DNA of 64,000 nucleotides from Gnomoniopsis sp. IMI 355080 (Eukaryota > Ascomycota > Sordariomycetes > Diaporthales > Gnomoniaceae), in contig JAPEVC010000101.1 of the NCBI GenBank assembly GCA_027946555.1, positions 1-64,000 of the forward strand, read 5' to 3'. Positions 34,333-45,495 of the stretch are shown here, in pieces. The notes beneath the pieces were generated by a model. That model worked only from the letters and a program-made list of their open reading frames with translations, ran no database searches and was not told where the DNA came from. Position 1 is the stretch's first letter. Each line of letters starts with the position of its first letter. Made by a program: the position numbers and the translations under genes.

Positions 34333-34838
34333 TTAAGCGCCACCTTCTCTCTTGGCGTATTCATCCTCAATGGCTTCTTGATACTTTTCTTCAGGAGACC
34401 TCGGATCCTCGTCAGCAGACAAGACGCCCTTCTTGATGAGCTCGTCGGGGCTTGGACGGTTGGCGATCTTCTCGTTCAGTGTGTCGGCGCGCATGTGTTT
34501 TTCGAGCTATGAAATACAATATGACAAAGGTTAGATACTAAATAGCGGAATATCACTTGGTGGGATTGCCAGTCTGGGGTGGTCACACCTCCTTTTGTTG
34601 CGCCTGCAGGCCGGGAGCAGCGTTAGACGCCGGAAGAATGTTCCCTAGCAAGGTGGTCAGAATTTCTGTAGCTGGCGTCGCAACTGTCCAAAAAGCATCA
34701 GCCCGTGGAACGCTCACTGTCGACGAGCTCTGCGCGATCAGGACGCTGAGCCAGGTGCTTCTCAAGGGAATTGCGGCGCTCAGGGACGGGAGCGATGGAG
34801 GACTCGTCAACAACAGGAGCTGGAGTCTCGTCTGCCAT
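34333..34838 (-). CDS. Small RPEL-repeat protein
   Basis: Exons 34838-34718, 34644-34589 and 34506-34333 give 116 residues. Two RPEL-like motifs are visible: LEKHLAQRPDRAELVDRNIL (about 25-44) and LNEKIANRPSPDELIKKGVL (about 69-88). The first exists only after splicing of exons 1 and 2. In animals the RPEL motif binds monomeric actin; whether these fungal mini-proteins do so is not known to me. The C-terminal 25 residues are acidic and end KREGGA. No signal or membrane segment. All introns are GT-AG and in phase. The whole protein is little more than the two motifs and linkers. It is convergent with the Ser-rich gene. Confidence 0.82.
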
Positions 34839-35928
34839 GGTGGGTATGCGTATGTTGATGAGCTTGTCTCGGGTTGGTCTGTCTGGCTTGTTTACCAAGT
34901 ACAATACATGTACAGTTGACAGTGAGGAGCGATGAAGATGAAGTTTGGAAGTGGAGTGCGGGGATGAGAGGGTGGGAGAGAGACGGCCTTTTGTTTCTTT
35001 TCTCCCCTTTTGTATCTGCGTCGCCAGCATAAGAGAGCAGGTCGTTAGCCGCTCCCCCTGAGCTTGTTTCCCTTCTTGTCAAGTCCCACTGCGTTGGTGG
35101 AGTGACGCTCTCCACTGCATTGCAGTGCTTCCTGGGGTCTAGACGTCACCTGGCAGTTGACCCCATTGACCCCACATTCCACAGGCTGCCCCGCCAGCAG
35201 CTAATGAACCCCTGTCAGTCGTGCGGAGATGCAAGCTGACCCAACCCACCGCTACACTTGCAAACTCGGTAGCCTCCTGACACGTTCTGGGTGTATAGCT
35301 CAGTTTTCACTATTCAAAATACAGTACATAGTTGATTTCGGTACATGCCGGTAGATGAAGACCATAAAGGCTCTTCTAGTTTGTGCAGAGACTATATCAG
35401 AAGCAACATGTCAAAGTATATATACAGCAATTTGGCACTGCTGACCTTGTTAATCTCGGTGATTTGGTTCAAGTCACCTTATTTGACTCGCTTTTGCATG
35501 GAAACGTACATCTACACATGAGACGTTGGGCAGGGCCAGATCTAGAGAATCAACAAGAGTTTGTGTGTGTGTGTAGTTTGGACAGTGAGAACCACAACGA
35601 ATCACGGATATTGGCAGTTGCACAAATTAGTGGTAGCAAGAGCAGAGATCATGAGAAGAGAGAGTGATCTTCCAAAGTCATATGATTGATTTGACTTAGT
35701 AGTTTTGTACAATGCTTGTTATGGCCATGGGTGTGACCATATCAATTCATGTACATGAGAAGCCTCCACAGATGAGGCCGGTCGTGACTATTAGTAGAGT
35801 AATCAAGTAAATGGAGGGTATCCTAACGCCGATTTCATGACCGCTTTCCTGCTTTGTCGCCAAATCCAGTCCAAGTCCAGTTCAGTGAGTTTGAGATGAT
35901 CGAAGGGTCGTGCCGCGTTACGTCGTGT
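34839..35928. other. Intergenic, no gene seen
   Basis: RPEL promoter side and 3' flank of the sulfurtransferase gene. A GT dinucleotide run is present near 35561-35575. Short frames only. Confidence 0.55.
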
Positions 35929-37023
35929 TCAAGACTCCGACGTCCGTATCAGGGAGTCGGATGGCCGGACTCGCTGGGCCCATTCACTTGGGTAATATGT
36001 AAGCATGAGACAGTTCGAAGGGTGACGAGGCAGAATTACTTACGTCCAACTACCATCGTAGACCTTTCGGGACTCGGGAGTGCCAAAGCCGGCCTCGTGC
36101 AGGGCGGTGTCGATAACCACAGCTGTCACACCGGTACCGCAGGTGGACACAATAGGCTTTGTCGGATCAACACCCTTGCTCTCAAACAGCTTCTTCAGTT
36201 GGTCCTTGGGCAGGAAGGCCTTCGTCTTGGGGTCAAGCACCTCGTTGAAGGGGATGTTGATGGAACCAGGCATATGACCACTGGACAAGCCAGGCCGGGG
36301 CTCGGGGTCTTTACCAGTCCAGCGGCCATTGCTCCGTGCATCAATTATCTGTACGCCCTCGGCACCTTCCTTGTTGTGATCCAGGGCAATCTCCCGCACG
36401 TCCTCGTAGCTGGCGACCTTGTCGGAGTCGATCTCAGGAATGGGATAAGGGTGACACTCGACGGTGTACATCTCCCCGCTCTCGGTTGGATGTCCCTCGT
36501 CGACCCACAGGCGGAAGTTGTTGAGGATGTGAACATTCTGGTGGCCAAAGACCTTGAGGGTCCAGCCGACGCGTGGAGCGCTGAAGATGCCCAGCTCCTT
36601 CGTGTCGTAGACAACAACGGTATCCTCGCGCCGGATGCCCAGTTCGCTCATGGCGGCGGCAAAGGTTTTGGGAGCGGGCAGCATGTGGGGATAGTCGCTA
36701 TGCTTGTCGATGACCTTGTCGAGATCAAAGAAGCGGGCCTTGGGGATGCGCTGCTGACGGAAGACCTGGATGCCGGTGCGGCTTTCGGGGTCGTTTGGCA
36801 TGAACCAAGCCGCGCAAAGAGGAATGACGCGAGGGTCGGTGCTGATAGAGGAGGGGGGATTCTTCTTGAGAGCATCGTTGAGCTCCTTGGGAGTGACGAG
36901 ATAGGAAGAGAAGGAGCGACGAGCAAGGAAAGTCGCGAAGAGGGAAGAATTTGGGCGAAAGGAGGAGACGGGGACGCGCAGTCGCGAGGCACTGGAGGGC
37001 CGAAGGATGGCTATCGAGGCCAT
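35929..37023 (-). CDS. tum1: Mitochondrial 3-mercaptopyruvate/thiosulfate sulfurtransferase
   Basis: Exons 37023-36044 and 35986-35929 (GT-AG intron 57 bases) give 345 residues. It transfers sulfur from mercaptopyruvate or thiosulfate and feeds tRNA thiolation in yeast Tum1. The start at 37023 gives a classical mitochondrial presequence (Arg/Ser/Ala-rich, ending RRSFSSYLV); an in-frame ATG at 37062 would put 13 further residues in front. Two rhodanese domains follow. The active loop in the second is CGTGVTA, which fits the mercaptopyruvate type. Without the small last exon the protein would stop at GSWT; splicing adds EWAQRVRPSDSLIRTSES, the usual family ending. The 405-residue + strand frame over this gene is a shadow. 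Confidence 0.93.
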
Positions 37024-37694
37024 CTTGACGGGTGTTGCTGTCGCCAGAGCAGACCAATGCAAAAATTTTGAGTTCTGTGGATGGCAAAGCGTGGCCGGTG
37101 ATCGTCAAAGCAGCACAGAGGCCCCGGGTTGAGTAGGGTAAGAAGAGGAGTAGTGGGGGATGACTGAATTGCGGAGATGCACGATGTCGTGATAGTGACT
37201 GCACTGGCGGTTCTCTGGGAGTTTTGGTGGTTGGAGGTGCTTCTGATAAGAAAAAAAAGGGCACCAGGTAGGTAGGTACCTAGGTAGTTTCCCCACCCTG
37301 ACGGCCTGCATGAAAGTTCAAGCTGCCGTGATGAGGTTCACTATGCACTCACTGCTACAAGGCCCTCTACTGTCTGCTTTGCAAGATTAACAATGCAATC
37401 TCTCTTTTATGACAGAACAGGAAGCGGGGCTCTAGCATTGATTGTTCTAGGTCAAGTCTCGGTGATGAAGTTTCCAAAGCCGTTTATTGTCAACTGGACC
37501 TAGCGCGTCAACGGACGGTGATAAGTTCCCGAAGGTGTCGAACGGTCAGAACCTTGAAAGCTTGGGCCACTTACAACCATATCCCAGGTTGCACATACAC
37601 GAAACAAACATCTGCGCGTCTTCATGTGATCACCCACCTTGGACTTACTCGCCCGCGTCTTGTGAGTCACGGACACTCAATACTTGGGACCGTC
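37024..37694. other. Divergent promoter region, sulfurtransferase / APC11
   Basis: Holds both promoters and the TAGGTA motif at 37266-37287. No gene seen; the short + strand frames at 37487-37892 are leader or shadows of APC11. Confidence 0.55.
37266..37287. promoter_or_regulatory. GGTAGGTAGGTACCTAGG-type motif
   Basis: Same word family as the array in the yth1/trr1 promoter, here about 245 bases upstream of the sulfurtransferase ATG and about 410 upstream of the APC11 ATG. Function inferred only from recurrence. Confidence 0.4.
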
Positions 37695-38141
37695 ATGAAG
37701 GTCAAGATTAAGAAATGGGCAGCCGTCGCAACATGGCGCTGGGATATTCCCGAGGATGATGTTTGTGGCATTTGCCAGATCCACTTTGACGGCTCCTGTC
37801 CCTCATGCAGCTTCCCAGGAGACGATTGCCCACTACGTATGTCTTCATATTCACCTTTGCAGAGACTATTCAGGCAGACGATATCCAGCTGACACCATTC
37901 GCACGTATGTTCAGTCTCCGGGAAATGCGGCCACAACTTCCATCAGCATTGCATCATGCAGTGGGTTAAGCAAGAAACTGCAAGAGGACAGTGTCCTATG
38001 TGTCGCCAGAGTATGTACTCTTGATGCGGCCCTCCGCTTCAACAGATTATGATGCCCATATGACTCTCCCATGTGCTGATTGACGATTTAGAGTTCGAGT
38101 GGTCCCGTCCGGTCCCGGTCCAGGGCACTCCCCAGCGTTAG
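37695..38141 (+). CDS. apc11: Anaphase-promoting complex subunit Apc11 (RING-H2)
   Basis: Exons 37695-37836, 37915-38010 and 38092-38141 give 95 residues. It is the RING subunit that recruits the E2 to the APC/C ubiquitin ligase for cell-cycle protein turnover. The start MKVKIKKWAAVATWRW is diagnostic. The zinc ligands run through DVCGICQIHFDGSCPSC, PGDDCPL, KCGHNFHQHCIMQW and GQCPMCRQKFEW. Splicing joins CPL to LSGKCGH and RQ to KFEW, both exactly as the family requires. It ends with a short extension SRPVPVQGTPQR. Length is normal for Apc11. Divergent from the sulfurtransferase gene. Confidence 0.95.
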
Positions 38142-39330
38142 GTGCGCCGGAACCCTTTTTTGGCGCCAGGACCAGGCACAGTCACAGGTACAGGCACAGC
38201 ACAGGCCAGAGTATCAACAACAGGAGAATGGGTGGTGTTTGGCCGTGGGCGCTAGATTGCGACGACGAGACGAGCCAGGACTAGGAAACCAAAGACCATG
38301 TGCGATTCACAAGTGGGTAGGGATCTTCCAGAAGCGGCAGCAGTGCGCAACAAGGCTGACCAGAGTTAAGATTGATGAGACCGCGCTGCCACAAGCGAAT
38401 CTACTATACCACGAGAGACTTGGTGGTAATTACCCTAACGGACAAGACATACAACGGGGACTGAAGTTAGCATGCGAAGCATGGAGTTTTGCGGACTGAT
38501 GGGATGTATTGTTAAAAGCCCAGTGGCACTGCATGGAACTGCTCTGAAGCCAGCAACCTGATACACCTACGTTCGTAGTATACAAGAGAGTTGTGAATAA
38601 ATTCTCGAAAGTCAAAATTCTGCATACTATCTTTCCCAAATGAAAGGCACCTAAAAATGCAAGCACTCAAGCTGTTGTTCCCAACAAGGCCTCTCAAAGA
38701 TCGCTTGAATATCACATGCTAATCGATGTAACTTAGATGATAAGATAAGCAATGTCAGATACAAGTATACACCGTAAATAAAGCGGCATCAGCAGATGAA
38801 GGACTGAGAAGGAAACTAAGAACTAGTTTGACCCAGTTCTGATTATCGTTATTTCGTTCACATCCAAGGCTGGGGGGTGGCTCAGGGTGCTTGAGAGTTT
38901 CACACCTTGGATTTCTAGCACAAAGAATGCAGCCTTCCAGAACCTTAAGACGGGCGTCATTGCGCGATCGGTGAACAGGCCCCTACGTGCTGTCCGCGTA
39001 GCTGAGCTATATCAACACCTCCCAACCTTGCCTCTTCCTCACCCGACACCCATTCACTTCTCAACCTACATTTCTGTCCCTATTAAATTCTTCAAGCAAC
39101 CCTTTTTCTCTAATGAGCTTGACAGGTTCAAACTTGTGGACCGTGTCCTTCTTAATACATTGGGTCGTCCGTTCGCTACTATATCGAACCTCCACTGCAC
39201 TGCACTGACCCAATATGCGCACATCACCGTTGCTCTGTCAGCAGCTGATTACCATCCACCACCATCGCCATCAACCTGACAATCCATCAGCTTCGCCTTA
39301 CCATATCAATCCACACGACCAGCAATCACC
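38142..39330. other. Intergenic and long leader, no gene seen
   Basis: About 1.2 kb. The 130-residue + strand frame at 38887-39279 is pyrimidine-rich leader-like and lacks domain features; I treat it as the 5' leader of the next gene. Confidence 0.5.
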
Positions 39331-40413
39331 ATGAACGAGCCGGAGTCGAACCCCGAGCAGACTCTCTCTGCCGAAGCTGCTCAGGCTGCGGGCCCTGCCG
39401 GTGCAGCTCAGCCCTCGCCCTCGTCAGCTCCGGCCCTTCAACCTGACCAGCAGCCCATCGAACTTGAGCAGTCGCAGCAGCAGCCACGGCAGGAATTTAT
39501 CGGTCTCGACAGTCCAAACCAGCAGCAACAGCAGCTACTCCCGCCCTTCCAACCTCTCTTCACCCTCGTGACCGACAGCACCACCGGCGCCACCCACCAT
39601 GCTCACGTGCACTACATCTTCTCGGACGACGAACCCGATCTTCTCACCGACGCCCTCGGCCAATACAATACCCAGCATCAACAGCAACAGCAGCAGCAGA
39701 CCACCACCGCCTCAAGCGGGAGCTCCTCCGCCAAGCCCGCACCACCAACCACCGACCGCGCCATCCTTCTCGACCTCGTACCCAAGCCGTCCGCTGGCGA
39801 ACCTTCCTCCTCCTCCTCCACTTCCGTGGCACCCGCCTACGACGTCGCCTGGGCCTCCTCCCTCTCCGCCGACTGGGCCGTCGTCTCCGCGAAAGTGACC
39901 CCCATGAGCGCAGACGACAACGACACCGCGGACATGACCGCGACCCCTGCGCGCGGCGCGGATGGCGCGCTCATGCTGCGCATCGAGGGTGTGGAACTTG
40001 CTCGCCCGCCGCGCCCACGAGCTTTGCGCAGCAAGGCTTCGCTCGAGCTGTCCAGTGGTAGCAGCAGTGGCGTGGGACAGTCGGCGGCGCAGCAGGAGGA
40101 CTATGGCGCTATCGTGGACGAGTTCGACAAGCGCATGGTTGTGCTCCGCAAAGTGATAGAAGCTGGTCGGGAGAGGCAGCTGAAGATGGCACCAGATGGA
40201 GGAGCTGAGACTGGCCCCAGTGAGATGCCGGCTGCCGAAATGCCAGGTCATTCAGTCAGTCATGCCTCTGTCGGCTATGAGCAGCCAGAGAGTAGACCAT
40301 CTGGCTCGAGGCAGGCGTCCGACAGTAGCGGTGGCGGCCAGCAGGCTGGTGCGAACAGGTTGTCTGGCGGCAGTGGTGGGCGAGCTGAATGGGAACAGCA
40401 GCCCGTCGGTTGA
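39331..40413 (+). CDS. Gln/Ser/Pro-rich unknown protein
   Basis: Single exon, 360 residues. The N-terminal 75 residues are Ala/Pro/Gln-rich. A more ordered block follows (LFTLVTDSTTGATHHAHVHYIFSDDEPDLL), which looks like the conserved core. A polyglutamine patch (QHQQQQQQQ) comes at about residues 116-123. A second ordered piece at about 160-235 (RAILLDLVP, DVAWASSLSADWAVVSAKVT, LMLRIEGVELARP) is next, then a helix near 260-285 and a low-complexity Ser/Gly tail. No signal or membrane segment. I do not recognise a named family. The HYIFSDDEPD block suggests a conserved fungal protein, possibly a scaffold or regulator, but that is a guess. The antisense 179-residue frame is a shadow. Confidence 0.65.
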   Translation: MNEPESNPEQTLSAEAAQAAGPAGAAQPSPSSAPALQPDQQPIELEQSQQQPRQEFIGLDSPNQQQQQLLPPFQPLFTLVTDSTTGATHHAHVHYIFSDDEPDLLTDALGQYNTQHQQQQQQQTTTASSGSSSAKPAPPTTDRAILLDLVPKPSAGEPSSSSSTSVAPAYDVAWASSLSADWAVVSAKVTPMSADDNDTADMTATPARGADGALMLRIEGVELARPPRPRALRSKASLELSSGSSSGVGQSAAQQEDYGAIVDEFDKRMVVLRKVIEAGRERQLKMAPDGGAETGPSEMPAAEMPGHSVSHASVGYEQPESRPSGSRQASDSSGGGQQAGANRLSGGSGGRAEWEQQPVG

Positions 40414-41227
40414 CCCATCAATATCATATACAAGACTGATCGCGTACCAGTCGCGAGGTTATATTCATTTCCGGCGTTTTGGAGGGTCACGGAACTTTGG
40501 GTCATTGGCCTACGGGCGGCGCATGGCTTTTCTTCCACGCCAGGGGGCTGGATTTGATTTCAAGGGGCTACAACGCGCCAAGTATGGCAATACGGGCGTC
40601 ACGATGTGGTAAAGAGGAGTCGCGCTGAAGATTAGCTCGACCAAACTTCAAGACTCAAGTAGAGTGGCATTTGGATCGTCATAATTGTCCACCCCGCCTG
40701 TTATGCCTTCGAGCTACCGGTCTTCTGCCGATGCTGTTTCACTCGTTGAATGTCCCTTTGGTACCTTGGCTTGGAAAATAACGTGAGAAAACGACTCAAT
40801 TAAACGCCAGTAATGTATAATTCCAGGGAGGGCGGCTCCTCCATCACGGGAACATCCGCGTCACAATATGCTTCCAGTGATATGTAAAAAGACCGACCGA
40901 GGTATTCCTGTCTACCCATTGCGACAACCAAACAACACGCTTCACCTGATCTTCCTGTGCAGAGTGCAGACCGTTCAATTCGATTCGCCAAAACATCCCC
41001 AGGACTGCTGATCATCAAATGCTTCTGCCGTCCGTCGCATTTCCTGTCCAACCCTTTTCATGACCGCGAGAGGTGGATAACCCAGGACGAAGCATTGCGA
41101 TGCGCCCAAACGCCGCCGAGACAAGGAAAGTACAATGCCAAGCAAACAAGCAAACACATTCTGAGACCGTGAAAAGGTTGGGTAATAACAATCTAGGAAA
41201 TGTCATTTCCAGCTTCCAAGCTCGATA
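40414..41227. other. Convergent 3' region, no gene seen
   Basis: Between the stops of the Gln-rich gene and the leftward syntaxin gene. Short frames only. Confidence 0.55.
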
Positions 41228-42631
41228 TTAATTAGGCGCCTCGAAATTGGCGACGGGTAGCGTAGCGGTCCTGCCGACATCGACCTCGTGAAAATCTCCA
41301 GGAATCACAATACGACCAGCAATGCTCTTGGCCACGATCTTGGACTGAGCATAAACATCGGACACAGACCGTTCGTTGAGCATGTCGACCAAGCTTCGCT
41401 TTGCGGTGGTAGTGCTGCTGTTGCTCTTGTTCTGGTTGGTGACGACAAAGTACACGACGACGATGATGACAATGATGAGGACGATGGCAACTGGAAAAGA
41501 ACATTAGCGAATTTCTGGTTGCGGATGCCGGCTGGGGGCCTCAAAGCCATAAACTTACCACAGATGCCGCAGCAGATCCACTTCTTCTTGCGGGTGCTCC
41601 TCGCAGTGTCGACCGCTGTGTCGAGCTCGACATTTGCCTGCTTAAGGTCTTCCTGAGTCTTCTCGACGTGCTCATCAATCTGCTGTACCATGGGCTCTTG
41701 CTGCACAATAATAGTGTCGAGGTCGATGATCATGTTGGTGAGCTCGGTCATCTGCTGCTCAATCTTCAGAAGCTCCTGGTGACGATTCTGCACTTCGTTC
41801 AGGACAGCACGAGCCTGACCCTGGCGGTTGCTCTGCATCATGGCTTGCTGGAAGACCTGCTGTCCACCGGCCGACATGTCCTCCACGGCAGCGCGGACCT
41901 CGCCGGCGTCGGCGTCGGGACGCACAATGCGGTATTGTCGCTCCATCTGACCCTGCATCTTCTGGCGGTGAGAGGCCTCGAGTTGTTGATATTGCTGAAT
42001 CCTCTCCTTCAATTGGCGGTCGAGGCGGTCAATCTGGCCGCGGTAGCTCTGAGCCTGCTTATTGCCCTTCAGCTCCTTGAGTCTCTGGACAAGCCCCCTG
42101 TAGTTGGCCATGGTCTCGGCAGTGAGCTGGTCTAATTGGCGGGAGGTGCCGGAGGAGGAGTCCGTCTCGTTGAGTGCACGGTCTTGCAACATCCTAAGCT
42201 GGTTGAGGTTCTGGTCGATGGCATTGACACCATTGCCGACATCTCGGATCTCGTCGAGGGGGTTGGTTGCTCCGGGGCCTGCACCGGCTTGGGCGAGAGG
42301 GGTCATCTCGACATTGTCGCCTGGCAAGATAATTCGTCAGCGTCATGTGAAGTACTCCATCGATTGCATACGCGACTGACCGTAGCCGCCGCCGTAGCCA
42401 CCAGCTCCGTAATTCTGTTGTGGCGCGCCGTAGTTTTGTTGCGGAGCACCATATGCACCAGCAGGGCTGTCCTGCTGAGCATAAGGGTTCGCTCTACCTC
42501 CGTATCTAGTAGACGAAGTCAGTAAAGGGCGATAGGCGATGGCAGCGTAGACATGATTGGGAGGCGCAGAGAGTCGTCTCGGTCAGACAACAGGCGACGG
42601 TAGGAGGCGGTACTGACCCGTACTGGCTCAT
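41228..42631 (-). CDS. sso1: Plasma-membrane Qa-SNARE (Sso1-type syntaxin) with extra C-terminal tail
   Basis: Exons 42631-42618, 42505-42381, 42320-41559 and 41490-41228 give 387 residues. It mediates fusion of secretory vesicles with the plasma membrane. The N terminus is Gly/Tyr/Gln-rich with a duplicated NYGAPQQ word. An Habc-like helical region follows (about 70-190), then the SNARE motif (LLKIEQQMTELTNMIIDLDTIIVQQEPMVQQIDEHVEKT) with the central Gln. Basic residues precede the anchor WICCGICVAIVLIIVIIVVVYFVV. Most syntaxins end within a few residues of the anchor; here 70 more hydrophilic residues follow to the stop at 41228-41230. The first coding exon is only 14 bases. All borders are GT-AG and in phase. 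Confidence 0.9.
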
Positions 42632-45495
42632 GATGTTAGTTCAACTGATTCATACAGACAATCGTCACTGACGTAAGATGGCGCAGCAGAAGAAGCAAAA
42701 GGCAGGACGGAAGAGAGAAGGAGAGTATGGTGAATTGTCATTCTGGAAAAGGATGGGGATATTGTGGCTGCGACAAATGCTTGGAGGCGAGTCGTGGGTG
42801 AGGCAGGCGCCTGGGTATCCACAGGGGCGAAACGCAGTGAGGATGAAACACGTACACTCATGTTGAATTGATGTTGTAGCCGCAAGGGCGATGCCTCGCA
42901 GACACGATTGCAATCGAGGTCTTTGGTCGAGAGAATTCAAAAATTTAGGTTCGCGATGGGTGAAGAGTTGGAGAGTTGTGGTGTGGGTGGAAGGAGATAC
43001 GAGTTGGGTAGGTTGGTGGGTAGTAAAAGGGGTCGCGTTGCAGAAGTAAAAAAGAGTCGAGGCAAGGCAGTTGAGTAAGAATGGAATCTCAGCCTTGAAA
43101 GAGGTTAGGTACCTCTTAGATTTGACTAGCCTGTAGGTGTCGGGAGTACCGTCACCCAGGTTGCACAAACAGGCCTGATAATATTTGGCGATAGGATCTG
43201 GGGATTGACAAGGGGAGGAATTGTAGATCAGACAGGCAGGATAGGTAAAATGGTTCAAATGGAAATGGGAAAAGGGAAGATCGAAAAAACAAAAAGCCTA
43301 AAGAGAGGAAGATCTTGAGAGGGAAGGTACCCTAAACCTAGAATAACGTCGGATGAGTGGCAAGCGTTGGCCTCAGTGAGCACACGGCTCCGTGGCTGCG
43401 TGGGTAACTAGGACGTCTTGGAGGCAAAACAGGCAAGGCATTGGCTGACAGGCCTTGGTTGTGTCTTGCGGCTTGGGTCTCGGGCCCTAAATGTTTGGGC
43501 TGCATTAGCCGCCTCTACTGCCCAGGCTCGTAAGGCAGTGGCACTTGCCGTCAGCTTCTCTGCTTCCTTCTCTCAGCTCTTCTCAACGTCCGCAGACCCT
43601 TGCTTAGCCCTGCGCAGCCCCTTCAAGGTCCGCAGCATCTTACTTGTATGTTGCAGCAATAGTGGACTCTCTCGTCTGCACCCGCTCTTGTCTGTCCACC
43701 GCCGCCGTTGTGCAATTTACTAGGAACTCGATTCTGCCCTGACGGCCGGACTGCGTATTATTATTAACGCTAGCGCGCGGTACTTGCGGGTCTGGCCAAA
43801 ACCATGGCGCTGGGCCGGGTACCGGCCAGCCGGGCCATGTTAACAGCCTGACTTGTCGAGTGTGCTGGCAGATGAGCCTCCGTGCTCCAAGCGAGATACA
43901 GTAGCACTGAGCAGAAATGACCGCAATTTTCCACTGCCATGTTTTGCTGCTCGCCTACGCTTGCTTATTTTCTTGTTTAATTCTATAGGGGTTTCGGTTT
44001 ATTGCTCTGGCCCCAATGGCCGATCCAATGGTCTCGTGGTCTGCTTCGCTGCAACCCACCGAGTATATGCAGGTCTGGTCTGGTCGCATGGCGGGTTTCA
44101 CAATTCTTCTCGACTTCAGACGTGTTTGGCCAGCATCGAGCCATTGGCCTGACCTGTTCAAGCAGGGTTCACACAAGTCATCCAAGTTTGGGTCTCATTT
44201 GACATTGGTGCCAGAGTAATTAACGAATGGTACCGTAGTAAGAATCACAGAATCATCTGTATTCTCCGACTCGCTACTAACGTCTCCTTAACTCCATGAT
44301 AACCAATGGCTATTCCATGCAGCACCAAAGCTTGGTACCATCATACTATACAAAATAAATTACCATAGTACGACCTACTCAAAGTCCGAGTCTCAACTCT
44401 GTGTCTCGGAACATTGGGCCTCCCCGCCCTAATGCACTCGGCCCGCTGTCACATGTTGCATCTAAAGATTGCCCATGGGCCCATCACCAGGGTTTCCAAG
44501 CTCTGACAGACATCAGACAATCTGCCACTGTGGCTCACCTCACTATCAGCCTGTCTGTATCTTCAAACAACCCCCCTCCTTCTATTCGAACTTCTACAGA
44601 CTCCTCATTGTAACTGAACTCCCTATTCAATTTCATGCGTCTACATTTTCCACGCTTTAGGTCTAGGAACCGGCAGCTATCTGGTATCCTGAGACAAAGG
44701 CCGAATCAGCGTACGCGACACCATGTGCCAAGCCCGGTCAAGGCTTCTCATCTAGATCTTACCGATATTACAAGAGATCGGATGGTCTATACATAGTCGC
44801 TACAGAAGGCAGTGCCACGAGTACTGCTGCATAAGCCGTCTTCGTACTTACGGAACTGGAATTGGAGACGGCCAAACTGCGCTATCAAAGCAGACGTAAC
44901 GGGTATTTCCCACCCAATGCGTGACTATGTCGCCACCAGAAAAATGTTCGTCTACACTCGGTTCCAAGAAAGTCATCCAATCTCCTAATCGTCCAAACTT
45001 ACCGTGCTACCCGGTCTTTCGTCCTACATGCATCAACCTCAAAGATCGGGCCTCAAACCAGGTAGAGCGCACACGCCGCGCGCAGATCCTCTGCGCCGGT
45101 TAGCAATGCAGCCTATGTCTACGGAGCATTAATGGTGTATTTGAAGAACCAAGTGATGCTTGCGAAGACTAAGGAAAATTGTCGGGACCAACGGAACCAT
45201 CGAACACCGCTGCTCAGCCTCTCGTAATTGACTAGTGTAGTAAATCGCCACTTCCGAACGCCGTAGGCAGACTCGCATAGCCGCCCAGGGCTTCATGCAA
45301 CAGACTTAGAATTGCTGAAGTCTAGAATTGGCAATTCTTGATCGTGCAAAGCCGTCAAGGCAGATTTAGAAGCTGCCCAAGGGCTCAGAATCCCTACGCA
45401 TCTTCATACGCCGCCCGGTTGATCTAGTCCTCTTGAACGCCAGTTCCGTAACTCCCCTCCCCATGCCGATTTGCACACACAAATTCAGATCCCGC
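42632..45495. other. Syntaxin promoter and gene-poor stretch
   Basis: About 2.9 kb with frames under about 100 codons on the + strand. The 197-residue - strand frame at 42665-43258 lies in the syntaxin leader and has no domain features. No mobile element or RNA gene recognised. Confidence 0.5.

Noticed and set aside
35854..37071. 405-residue + strand open frame
   Set aside because: It lies antisense to the sulfurtransferase gene, whose - strand product shows two rhodanese domains and the CGTGVTA loop. The + strand frame mirrors its codon bias and has no domain.
38887..39279. 130-residue + strand frame
   Set aside because: Pyrimidine-rich leader of the Gln-rich gene; no domain, no splice connection needed.
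39712..40251. 179-residue - strand frame rich in Gly
   Set aside because: Complement of the Gln/Ser/Pro-rich gene; a low-complexity shadow.
41668..42135. 155-residue Leu/His-rich + strand frame
   Set aside because: Antisense to the syntaxin helical region; the Leu-rich pattern is the complement of Gln/Glu/Lys codons.
42665..43258. 197-residue - strand open frame
   Set aside because: Lies in the syntaxin upstream region; the composition is that of a CT-rich leader, with no conserved feature.
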